64,000 bases of DNA, from the NCBI RefSeq assembly GCF_025612915.1, contig NC_069115.1, positions 41,985,290 to 42,049,289 of the forward strand. The letters run 5' to 3'. The position numbers were made by a program, and so were the translations under genes. Under the pieces are notes generated by a model. It saw nothing but the letters and a program-made list of their open reading frames with translations. It was not told the origin of the DNA and searched no databases. Of the stretch, positions 1 to 11,329 are shown piece by piece (the first letter of the stretch is position 1; each line of letters starts with the position of its first letter). Source of the stretch: Magallana angulata (Eukaryota; Mollusca; Bivalvia; Ostreida; Ostreidae).

Positions 1-769
1 ATGAAAATATAAAAAGGTCGACGGTTCAAGCCCCGGTGTGGCCACTTGCTGTTTGTTGTGTCCTTGGACAAGACAGTTTATCTACATTTGTATTAGTGCA
101 CAAAGATAAAATTAGGTCCCGGTTCAGGCTGGAAGTTGATCTACGATGGACTGGTGTCCCATCCAAAGGGAGTCTATGATTTTCATTTGATAAGCACAAC
201 GATAACCAGGAATAAAATAACGACGGTCACCCTCATTGGTAGGAGAAAGAATGGAAATAATATCAATAATTCAAATACTTCCAACAAGCTTGTTCCCCTC
301 TTTACAGAACATTAAATGCTTCGTTTGTGCTCTCATACCGCTGAATCGCGGGAAACTTTCTTTTGTTTTAAATATCATTAATCTGTAACTAATATATTTC
401 TTTCCAAATCGAACTTACTACCTACCAACCAAATAAGTAAGGCTTAAAACGAGTGTGAAATTAAACCTGGTAGTTGTCGAGACGAAAGCTTTCCCTTCAC
501 ATAGAATGTATTTGATGGACATTGCCTCATGATCAGTTTGTATTTCAGAGACAATGATACATTTTTCAACACTTGATGAATTTTTTCAATTTTGTATGTA
601 TTTTAACATATTTACATTTTCAACTGTCTGTCTGTGATAACATAACGAATCAATTTTGAACCCTAAAACCCAATAACCTCATAAAACATGAGTGACACAA
701 AATGGGCGTGTCTTACAGCACAACCGAAAAACGGTATTGGCTGCGCCACGTAGTAATACATATTATTAT

Positions 770-1260
770 ACGTTCATGTTAAATACCGAAATCTGATTGG
801 TTTGGACGCAGTTGGTAATCCGTTCTAATACCCTCAGCGTTTGCAACACACTTGACAACGCGTAACACAACGAATATAATGCGCGAACGGTTCGCCGTAG
901 AATTCGCGTCATTTCTATATATTTACATCTACCATGCATAATTTCCTCTATTTCTTACGGAAACTTATAGTTAATTCATAGCTCTACAGAAACAGCCAGA
1001 CTGAAATCTACACGCCCTATTTATCGATTGGTCGAAATCTACAGCGGCTGAAAGTGACAGGACTGAAATTGACACGTCCTGTTTATCGATTGGTCTGAAC
1101 CTACAGCGACCTTAGTAAAATCCCGGACTGCACGAAATAATCATGACGATGCCAGACTCAAAGTCTCACAGGAGACGATTTGGCTGTTTCTTTTAGCTAA
1201 CGTACTTTTGTACATTAACAGTCATTTAGTGAATTTGACTAACTTTTCATAATCAGTTTA
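770..1260. repeat. Dispersed repeat, related copies at 28.44 kb and 43.80 kb
   Basis: The first part (about 770-920) resembles 28440-28610: both hold the phrases AAATCTGATTGGTT and ACCCTCAGCGTT followed by CAACGC/CAACAC-type words. The second part (about 920-1250) resembles 43795-44090, sharing TTAATTCATAGCTCTA and CGGACTGCACGA. Inside this copy a ~65-bp piece around ATCGATTGGTC is present twice in tandem (about 1005-1110) but only once at 43.9 kb. No ends or target duplication were found, so the family is unknown. Confidence 0.55.
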
Positions 1261-1277
1261 TTAATTAGTTAAAGAAA

Positions 1278-1278
<1 letters not shown>

Positions 1279-1332
<54 letters not shown>

Positions 1333-1431
1333 GAGAGAGAGAGGATGCCTTCTAGATCAAGAAAACTTAACCCAAAAGAAAGGGGCTGGAATTTTTTTTA
1401 ATTTTGTTTGTCGGGGGGGGGGGGGGGGGGG
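1279..1431. repeat. (GA)n microsatellite and poly-G run
   Basis: A nearly pure GA dinucleotide array covers about 1281-1344 with a single interruption. A run of about 19 G lies at 1413-1431. Both are simple sequence with no coding content. Confidence 0.95.
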
Positions 1432-2540
1432 ACTCCGACTCCCTCACTCTAGATATACGCATATAGTTGCCCATTCTAGGTACAGTTAGTTTTTCTCTGG
1501 TACTTATAAAAAATTATATATGATGTTAATTGACTAAATGTCATATACACACCGCCTCCTTTACATAAAATGCATATTTAAGGTGTTGGGGAGGGGTGGG
1601 GGATGGGGGGCATTGCCGCTTATAAACTTTTTGGATCTGATGCATAGTGAGATTAAGAAATAAACAAGATTAAGCAATTCTGTGTCTTGTGCGGTTTTTT
1701 TTATAAATATTGAAACCGAGCTCGACTGTCCTGTCAACAAATGGATATTTTGTTTATTAGGATAGCATATTAGGTGGCATGGGACGGTTTCGCAGGAAAG
1801 ACCCTGTCAAATTTTAGACAAAAGGGTAAATGTGAGGTTTGGTTTGGTATTTGAGGGGTATCAATTCCTAGAATATCTATTTCATTTTTTCTGTGGATAG
1901 AAGAGCTTATGTCTATCTTATTGACATGCGACACTTAAGATGCGAAACTGTGACTTTAATTTTCACTTTCGATTTTATAATGGAAAGGGGGGGGGGGGTG
2001 TCAGAACATGAAATCTCACTGGGAGGGAACGTGTATGATTTCAAATCAATTGTTGAATATTTACATGGCTATAGCTGCAAATCCTGTCGTAGTTTATGGT
2101 AATTGCCGGGGATTGGAGAGTATAGGTATATCAAAAACAGCGAATAAGGGACAAATCTTCAAAAACTTTTGAGATCGACCCTGGCTATTTAAGTAAATGT
2201 TTTATAAAAGTTGTACATTATTTATTCTGCAATATCTGAAATGAGTCCTGACCTTCAAACCTTGTCTCTCCTACATTTAAACCAGTTTAAACAAATTTAA
2301 AAATCCGCTGAAAAATAAAACAGAAATACGACCAGTATCTGCTTAACATTTTTTCCACAGAGAAAAAAAACTCTTCTTTTTCAACCTAAAAGTTTAATAT
2401 GAATGAACATTTCGAATTTCAGCAAAGAAAAAAAGAAACAAAAAAACATATAAATAAAATACAAAGCAACGAGTAAAATAAGGTGTATATGATTTATTTT
2501 CGATTCATTATCAATCCCCACAAACACAAGAGACAGGGTT
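1432..2540. other. No gene recognised
   Basis: AT-rich sequence with a few G runs (about 1590-1610 and 1986-1998). Open frames here are short and cross simple sequence. I see no exon of the local gene family and no transposon ends. Confidence 0.6.
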
Positions 2541-3222
2541 TCCCCGGGGCCCCATCCCCACCAAATATGAAGGCCCAAATATGGGATACAGGGTGTTAGC
2601 CAGCCCCTCGAAAGATATCCCATTCTAATTGTATTATACGAAATTTCCAATTTTCGCCAGGCTAGCTAGGCCTGTTAATGGCCGTGTAAACCCAATTCCT
2701 TTTGAGGGTCGACTGGGCTTCCACGGGGCCCCATCCCCACCAAATATGAAGGCCCAAATATGGGATACAGGGTGTTAGCCAGCCCCTCGAAAGATATCCC
2801 ATTCTAATTGTATTATACGAAATTTCCAATTTTCGCCAGGCTAGCTAGGCCTGTTAATGGCCGTGTAAATCCAATTCCTTTTGAGGGTCGACTGTGCTTC
2901 CCCGGGGCCCCATCCCCACCAAATATGAAGGCCCAAATATGGGATACAGGGTGTTAGCCAGCCCCTCGAAAGATATCCCATTCTAATTGTATTATACGAA
3001 ATTTCCAATTTTTGCCAGGCTAGCTAGGCCTGTTAATGGCCGTGTAAACCCAATTCCTTTTGAGGGTCGACTGGGCTTCCCCGGGGCCCCATCCCCACCA
3101 AATATGAAGGCCCAAATATGGGATACAGGGTGTTAGCCAGCCCCTCGAAAGATATCCCATTATAATTGTATTATACGAAATTTCCAATTTTCGCCAGGCT
3201 AGCTAGGCCTGTTAATGGCCGG
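2541..3222. repeat. 179-bp tandem satellite, about 3.8 copies
   Basis: The GGGGCCCCATCCCC block recurs at 2546, 2725, 2904 and 3083, an exact 179-bp period. Copies differ by only a few substitutions, so the array is young or homogenised. The unit holds the palindromic words CCCCGGGG, GCTAGC and AGGCCT. The last copy stops after GTTAATGGCCG. No gene is associated. Confidence 0.95.
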
Positions 3223-6068
3223 GTTCATTATGTCAATGTTCAGGTTGGGTGAGCAAGTAATAATATTTACTATAAAACTATTTTTTTCAATTAAAAAGGG
3301 AAGTTTATATTAAATATTGAATTTACGTTTATTAGCATGTTTACGGTAATTTGAATAGCGAACTGACCACAGAATTCTATTCACTATTCGAATAGTGAAT
3401 AGCGAAAAGCGAATAGAACTCCAACTTCTGAATGACCAGTGTTGATTACACATAAAGGTTTATTCTTCAATTGGATTAAACGATAGGGTGTCAATTCAGA
3501 AATCGTTCAGTTAATTAATAAAAGCAATGCCATTCTCAATCTAATGCAATATCAGACACATATATCAATTGTGGGTTTTAAGTAAAAAAAGAATTTCTAT
3601 TTGATAGAATTTAGTCATTAAATTGCAAACATTTCAAATCTTCCTAGGTTCTGAGCTGTGCGTGTGTATGCGTTAAACCTTTATGTAATCTATCCTTCGC
3701 CCGCGGCCGAGGAAATCATCCACGGCTGCACTACCTAGCGGTAAACGGTTATCTAATACACAAGATTCGCACCCGCACACTTACATGAATATGAACGTGT
3801 TTGAGTTTATATAGCCGTTAATACACTGAACACTGTTTTAATTTTATGTTATAAAAGTTTGTTCATTTTGTATTTAGTTAAATTAAACATTGGAGAGTAA
3901 ATTAAAAAGTCGTTCTGAAAATTGATAAAAGCGATATTACTCCAAATCGGAAATACTCGTGAGACATATTTGAATGGTTGGTTTGTAAGTCTTAAATGTT
4001 TCAAAAACTGTACAAATAATGTTTTCAATCAACAACAAAAAAACAACAACACAAATATTAAAACTTTTAAATAATGATCATCACTCGCACATGGCCGAGG
4101 AGATCCCGCGCAAGTGACCTCTACATGTACCTTATCACGCGTGCATGTTTGGTATTTTGTACGAACGCAACTATTTTTATTATGTTTTAAACTATTTTAT
4201 TGGTTTCAGATGAACAGATAAATTTATTTTACTCGAACAGTTGATTTATCATTGATTTATACGACAGCGTACAAGGTAATTTAAAAAATCAAATCAAATT
4301 ATGATCAAAGTGCCATGTTTGCGTTCGGTGCTGACACGATAAAAGAATGCCCTGAATTAAGGCATTCGGTGATTATTTTAAAGAATATTCACATGAGTTT
4401 TGAAACAAGTTTTGTTTAGATTCTATCGGTCACATATTAATAACTTCTGTAGTGTTTCTACATGGTCGTTAGTTTCATTGTGAAAACGAACTTATTTCTG
4501 TGTTGCCCTCCCACCGCCCCGCTGCCATGTGCTCTTTTTTTTTAAATTCCAGATCTGTCGATAATCATTTGATAGTGACTTCTTCTTATGTGTAATATTT
4601 TCTCCTGGGCGTGTTTCTCTTTCCCACCCGTTTTTTTTATTCGGTCTGTCTTTGTAAATTTCAACTTTCTTTATTGCGTAAATTCAATCGCCACGTGATA
4701 CCGAAACTCTTATGTCACTTTGAACAGCGCAAACAGCTCAGAAAACATATATAGCCCCAGCTTATTTATGGCTGCAGATCATCAATTGTTATGTAACTGA
4801 TCAGCAGTTCGAAGGGTGCTTTCTTCAAAGTGGTCAATTATCAAACAACAAGACTTTCATTTTCACATTAAAGGTGCGAGATCGTAATCTGAGAACGTGG
4901 CTATAATAAATTAACATGTCGAACATGCTAAACTTCTATTATATATAGTTATAAACAGAATAATATATATTATGATTAAAAGTTTTAAGTCAAATGTAAT
5001 TTTTTTTTAGATAAGAATTTATGAAATACGACTACATTATGCTATGCAGGTGGTCGCCATAGAAATCATCAAAGTATTGCAAGTTAGGACAGATTAGTTA
5101 CTTAACTTACAGACTATAATATAGCGACCTCCAAAAATATATGCGCTTCTCAAAGTTACACTTCAGTTAGATGGACATGTGTTCTTGGGGATTTTCTTTA
5201 TTGCTAATTATATGAAAATTGATTAAAAAAAAAAGTTTTATTGAAGTTGTGTGGTATGAGGATGTCATACAACCTAATTTACTTACAAGGTTAGCTACAG
5301 CCAGTGGAATACTAATTTTAGGTCAACAATGATTACCCAATCTATTAAAATACAAGATAAATAGAGAAGGCAAATATTGCCCACAAAAAACAAACATGGA
5401 ACTTGCATCAAATTTACTTCATGTACATGTTACCAAAAATCCGACTGAATATGCGCCTTTGTCACATTTAATTAAATTAACTGAAAATAAAAACCGTAAC
5501 ACCATTATTTTTCGCTTATTTTTATTAAAGTTTCTCCCTTTTTTTTAAAAAATACATACGTAAACTTTCTCCGAGAAAATAACTGTTGATCCGATAAAGG
5601 AGAAAAAACTGACTTAAAAATAGGGATTTTGAATAATTATTATTGCATCGTAGAGAGAAGTAATATTGATTTCTGTAAATAATGTTATTAAATTTTACGT
5701 TACATAGCGGTGTCTGTATATCAGGAGTAAAACTTAGACGCTCACTTATGCATAAATTCTCCCGATGATCTTTGATAGCTGATTATTATTTTAAATGTTC
5801 AAGTCTACTCGTATTATCAAATAATATCAGCCCTGAATAAATTTTCAGAGATGCCATCAATTTTGGCTATTTACCAAATTTTGACAGCACGAAACAAATT
5901 CAAACTTGCACATAGTCTTAAAAAAATTAGAAAGATTTATTTACAGAAGTTACGTGTTTTTTATGCACGTTTTTACGTACATTTCCTTACATGAATCATG
6001 AGTACATGTAATATATAACAATCCATGCTACCCTGAAAAATTTAACTTGCCATTAAACTTCTCATTGT
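3223..6068. other. No gene recognised
   Basis: AT-rich sequence without a supported gene. It includes a perfect 26-bp palindrome at 3377-3402 centred on TTCGAA. Two similar short GC-richer words (GGCCGAGGA) occur near 3705 and 4095. No signal exon, EGF exon or transposon ends were seen. Confidence 0.55.
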
Positions 6069-6072
6069 TTAA

Positions 6073-6601
6073 ACCCCTGTCACACTGGAGCTGCGTCCTC
6101 ACAGCGATCCTGCTGCGTAATTGAATAATGTAAAACGCCATGGTAAACGAACTAGAGTCTTCTACAGCGCCGTAACAACTCAACGGCATCTTCGTTCGCC
6201 GCGGTGGGATATCCTAGCCTAGAACATTTTAGAACGCCATGCGACGGCGCGCACTTTGAACATGCACAAAGAACGCGCCGTGGCTCTGTGTTCCGATAAA
6301 CACGCCGTAGAAGTGGAGTAAGGTCGCCATGACAGCGCCGTAAAGTCTCCAACAGCGCATGTGCACGCAGTCAGCGCGCAGAGCACGCTGTGGATGCGCG
6401 GTAAAAACTCCTAGCACGTCATAAGCGCTCGGCGGATACCCAGCGAAAGGGCAGTTAATCGCCAAGTAGAACTTTGTGGAAACGTAGTTGGGAGCTCTGT
6501 AAGAACGCCTTTCTGAATTTTCCTTGCGATCCTACGGCGATTCCATGAATTTTACAACGCTGTGAACACGCCCTGGGAACGCAACTTTCTGTGACAGGGC
6601 C
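6073..6601. mobile_element. MITE flanked by TTAA (piggyBac-like)
   Basis: The element is 529 bp and flanked by TTAA at 6069-6072 and 6602-6605. Its ends are inverted repeats: the left end reads ACCCCTGTCACACTGG and the reverse complement of the right end reads GGCCCTGTCACAGAAAG, with CCCTGTCACA shared, followed by GCTGCGTCC versus GTTGCGTTCC. The body is GC-richer than its surroundings and full of imperfect CGCCGT/GCGC words. A TTAA target and CCC-starting ends are typical of piggyBac-type elements. There is no transposase, so it would be non-autonomous. Confidence 0.75.
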
Positions 6602-6605
6602 TTAA

Positions 6606-8678
6606 AGAGTTTTCAAAACAATAACACAAACTGTGTTCGACAAATAGTTTTCCTAAAGCATTTTCTTCCTGTCTTTATACAGGCTTTCAATCACAGCACG
6701 TTTTTATAACAAAAGCAGAAGTGAAATTTTAGTCATTAGTCATTATAATCGTTTGACACGATGACACGACACGATGACACGATAAATTTTCATCTCGCAG
6801 CAACAACGGAAGACCTACTCGTGGCTTTGCCACGAGCTTTGCTCTAGTTTTACTATATTATTCTAAATATCAATATCATTTTGATAAAATCTGTTTTTCT
6901 TATCCTCTGCAGTTGTAACTTTTACGGATTGTTTTGTTGCAAAAATAAACCAAACGTATTGATACTGCATTGCTTCCATGAGAAAATTAGTTTCCCCATA
7001 ACCATGAGTTTTGCAATGCACGCATGTGAATGGAAACGAGGAAGATACTTGATATTACACAATTTTCAACTAATAAGCTTTACTCCACTTTTTGATGATT
7101 CATACAAATAAATGCACTTTTATATGCCATATTTACATTAGTTTACATGTATGTAAAAAAGATATAAATTGATGAAAACAGAACATTACATGAAGTATGA
7201 TTGATAGTAAGACTGTATGTTATACAAAGTACATGTATATTATGTGCGAATGCACAGAGTAGAAAACAAAGGCAACATGGAGTGGAGAATCCGGTAGTAT
7301 AGAACTGAATGTTTCTTTCAAAACACTTGGAATTTTTTTTGTTCATTCACTTAACGATTTACATCCAATCAGTATTCATGTAGTTACAATTCATATCCCA
7401 TACATATAAGCATTTAGATTGAGCTGGAGAATAGACAAAATATTCAAATTAAGCTAACAAATTATTTCGTAATTTTAAACTATTTTTTATATTCTTTCCA
7501 AGATTGTTCCTGATCTGATATTTTCTGAGCTTAAAAGTTGCACAAGTTTGACATTTAAAGGTCATTTACTAAGGCAAGGCACGGCAGGTTGTATTGCAGC
7601 ATCTGGTTTCCTTTGGTTTCTTGACTCGATATAATGGAAGAGAATATTGTTGTAACAATATTAATATTTAATGTTACGTAGGCTATATCATATGTGATTA
7701 TGAAAGAATTCATTTTTAATAAAAAAAAAAGATCTTTTAAATGTTTATCGGGACGCAGTTTTTGTTTGAGGTCCTCTAAATTCCATGAATTCTGTAATAA
7801 AGATGTTGGATTGGTGATATCTTTTCGGTATCAATACTGTGACGTATCTCGTTGATGTCTGTAATATAACACGTACAGTTGTAGTCCTTACACATTTTGG
7901 TAGAATGTCTAAAATATCTTTGTCATCGGCTACATCCGTAGTCCTATTGTACTTTCGGCAATTCATTTCATCGGCGATCGGGTGTTTGAACCACCTTTAC
8001 ATATACATACTTTTTATTTCACGTGGGACAGATGGACAGATCTTCAATAGGTTAGTTATTGTTAACATATGGCAAAAGATACACAAATTTAAATAACACC
8101 AAACATAATATTGAACATAGTTTTGATAAATTTAAACACTGAAAGACTGGGTCGTGAACGAAGTGGTACTTATACCATTTGATCTATAGTTAGCATTGAG
8201 GGAAATTTCGGATATGAAAATGATTATGTGCGCAAAGTAAAGATGCTTTAAAATTTATTTCAAAAACCACATAAATGCTTTTTCTAGTCGATAGATAAGT
8301 TACACGTAGATAAGCTTAAAGCAAGGCATCTGATACGTGTGTAAGGTAACAATTTGATTTGCACAACTTATTACGTTAAAGAGTTTTGTGAAGGAATGTT
8401 ATATCAATGACATTATTTTGCGGCAAGTCGTCATAATTTAACACTATGTGTAACACTATGTCTACTCCAGGTAAGAATGGATATTCTCAATTTTATAAGA
8501 AATTATAAAAGGATGTGAGACACATCTATTTTCTTCCTTTGTGAAGTTAATCCTCTTAAAACAATATTTATTTACTTTGACTTGTGAGGAAAATAACTTT
8601 TAGAATAGGACACGTAATAATAATTAAATATAAAATGAGGAAACTTAAAACGGGAAGAGGCAGAGCAAAATTAGTGGA
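6606..8678. other. No gene recognised; one unplaced 73-codon open frame
   Basis: Mostly AT-rich non-coding sequence. A - strand open frame at 7966-7745 (73 codons, start MNCRKYNRTTDVADD) has a more balanced composition than neighbouring frames and could be a relic of some coding exon, but I recognise no family and see no splice context. The CACGAT/GACACGA words around 6755-6790 form a small local repeat. Confidence 0.45.
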
Positions 8679-9584
8679 ATAAAACATCATCCCTCTCTAG
8701 CAGTTCTCATCCTTTGCTGCATCTCATTGTGTGCATCTTTAGACTGCAAAAGGTAAGTCAAGCATACATATTCAATAGCTAAAAAGTTCTATGAACAAAT
8801 AAAGATAATATAAAAAGCAGCTGCTGCGTCAATATATAAGGCGGAGTTCGAAGAATTAAAAACATTTTGTAATTTTCTTTCCAATTGTCACCTGATTTGC
8901 TCATATCAAATAATTTCTGTTAGTTATTGTATATATTTAATGATAATACCCAATTTTGAAGTCTTCTTTAATTGTACTATTTCTAAAACAAATTTATTTC
9001 TAAAAAGATTTTTTTTCTACAATTGCAATTTCAATCGCGCTGCGAATTGTGATGATGAGAACGTAGCAGTGAAAATGAAACCTTTGTCTAGAGATTGCAT
9101 CAAACCAATGGCTTTGATCGCGTTTTTCGGTCGAACAAGGAAAGCAAGATTCCATAATCCTCCCCCAACAAAAATTTTTAAAACTTGTATATATATCCGA
9201 AAACAACAGTACAAGTATTATACATTTCTCATCATCTTTGAATTCTAAAATTGATAAAACAACTTCTTTTTTCTAGAAAACAAAAAGGAAACGAGTTCGG
9301 ATTCAGATTTTGCTATGATTATTGGTTCTTCTGTCGGATTTCGAGTTGTGATGGGGATTGCAGCTTTCTTTATTATTACAATAACAAACAGAATGTTTTA
9401 CACGAGACATCTAAGAGAAAACACCCACTATGTTGGATCTTTGGTAACAAAACACACTATTTCCACGAATTAAGGACCCACAAAGCAATATATATGTACC
9501 ATACTTTGTGATAAAAATGAACCTACGGACGGCGGAATTTACATGCTAGCAAGCACACTTCGATATGAAAATGTCCAAATCTAA
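8679..9584 (+). pseudogene. Gene 1: EGF-family receptor pseudogene, type A tail
   Basis: This is a decayed copy of the local receptor gene. A signal-peptide exon (8679-8752, the family-standard 74 nt, ending ..CASLDCKR and a GTAAGT donor) has ATA exactly where its relatives have ATG, and an in-frame stop lies upstream before any other ATG. The EDCQW exon and the EGF exon are both absent from the following 524 bp. The last exon (from 9277) has a transmembrane helix and the type A words NRMFYTRHLRENTHYVGS, then an in-frame TAA at 9471-9473. The reading continues in the same frame after it to IYMLAS and LRYENV before the usual end at 9584. Lost start, lost ectodomain exons and a premature stop together make it dead. 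It precedes gene 2 and would have been the A partner of that pair. Confidence 0.85.
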
Positions 9585-11329
9585 TGAAAATCAGTTATTC
9601 TTTTGCCAATATTATAGATTTTATCAGCAAAGATCATCTCTATGTTATAAATAGGTGTAAGGTTTTCTAAGATTATGAAAATTAATATCATATTTTTTAT
9701 TAATCTACATTAATCTATTAATCTAATGGACCTAAAAGTAAAAAAAAATCCTCTTTTTTGATAATCACATGTTAAAGTCTCCAAAAAAATAGAAGAGTGA
9801 AGCTTCTAAATGAATAAAACACTGCTTAGTTTCCAATTTATTTAAAAGAAGAGTTGAATTAATTCGTTTCGCACAAATTAAATACAGGAAACAGGAATCA
9901 TATTTGACAATATCCTAATTATTTAAATGATTTGCCGTAAAAATGGAATTGTATCGACTAAAGATGCATTTGTAAATCTTATTTAACGGCCAAGATATTC
10001 AGTGTTGTTTCTTATATTCAAAATATCCGCATAAATAGTAAATAACATATATTCTTTTAACCACAAGTTAGAAAAAGAAGAAAGTCGAACGTTAAAACAT
10101 TATTGAAATTCAAATAATTCGGCGAAGACCATATTTTCTTGAAGTGATGCAACAAACTATTTATATTGTCCTTATTCTTTGGAATTAAAATCATAAGACC
10201 AAATAAGCAAGTTACATGTAACTGCTCTCCTCTAATTGATTTTGTTTATATCGCATATGTTTGCCATTGCAACTCTTGTACTAACTTACGACAGTATATT
10301 ATAAGTATATCAAACAGTTTTGTAAAATGATTATAAACAAATATTCATGTATATGTCGTTTTGCTACAATATCATTACAAAATTTTGAGTCTAAACAAAA
10401 TTGTTGTTCAAATGTCCTATGTATTACAACATTAATGAATATATACTAACAACTGATAGATGAAAAGTAGGAACGCTATTTTTGAAAATACTTAACATTT
10501 TAAAAGAACACTATATATTATATATAAGAACATCGGTGCACGTAAATGGTATTTTGATTCATTAATACAACATCAATTTCAAAGAGAAAGTGGTGCTTTG
10601 AATCAGGTAATTAAATGGTGTCTACCATGTACATTCGGAAAAAAAAAATTCACTTTTAAAAATAATGATTTGTGAACCAAAGATCTACTGCACTTGCTAG
10701 TTAACTTAAGATACTCAGGCCTTAATGAGATTTCTTTATTTTGCCACATAAAATAATAAAAAAAGACTTCATTTAGTATTATACCTACTGTACATTTTGG
10801 ACGCCTCTTTCAGGTACTAGTATTTAGTATCAAATACCATGACCTCTTTCACCTAGCCACATCATAGGAAACTGACCTTTGATGAGTCCCTTGGTTATTC
10901 GATTTTAGTCTTTATAAAATACAATGTGAATTGCAGGTACATTCCCAAATAACGACGGGTAGACAATGTCAGTTACGTAAAACGAAGGAACAGGTTATTT
11001 ATGATTGATTCAAAAGTTGTTTTAGGTTTTAGCAATCTGCATATGTAATGAAAAATGATATTCTGGCTACACGTACTTTTATTAGATTACTAAACATAGA
11101 TGAAATTATGTGGCACATATATTTGATAGAATTAAACATTTTTCAAGATAAAGATCTATTTCGATAATCACATCCGACTTCCGCTTTAAATATTATATAG
11201 CACACCAAATATTTGGTGTCAGTTAGTTGTAACCAAATGTGGAAATAACAAATGTAATATCAATTAAAAGGAGGAAATGTTCGACAAATGTTCCAACGAC
11301 TAGAAATATCAGAAATATTTAGAAGCGGC
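9585..11329. other. Intergenic, no gene recognised
   Basis: AT-rich spacer between pseudogene 1 and gene 2. No relics of family exons, inverted-repeat ends or long open frames were found. It presumably includes the promoter of gene 2, but no element can be assigned with confidence. Confidence 0.5.

Noticed and set aside
2541-3222. CRISPR-like array
   Set aside because: Units are contiguous 179-bp copies without spacers, in a eukaryotic context.
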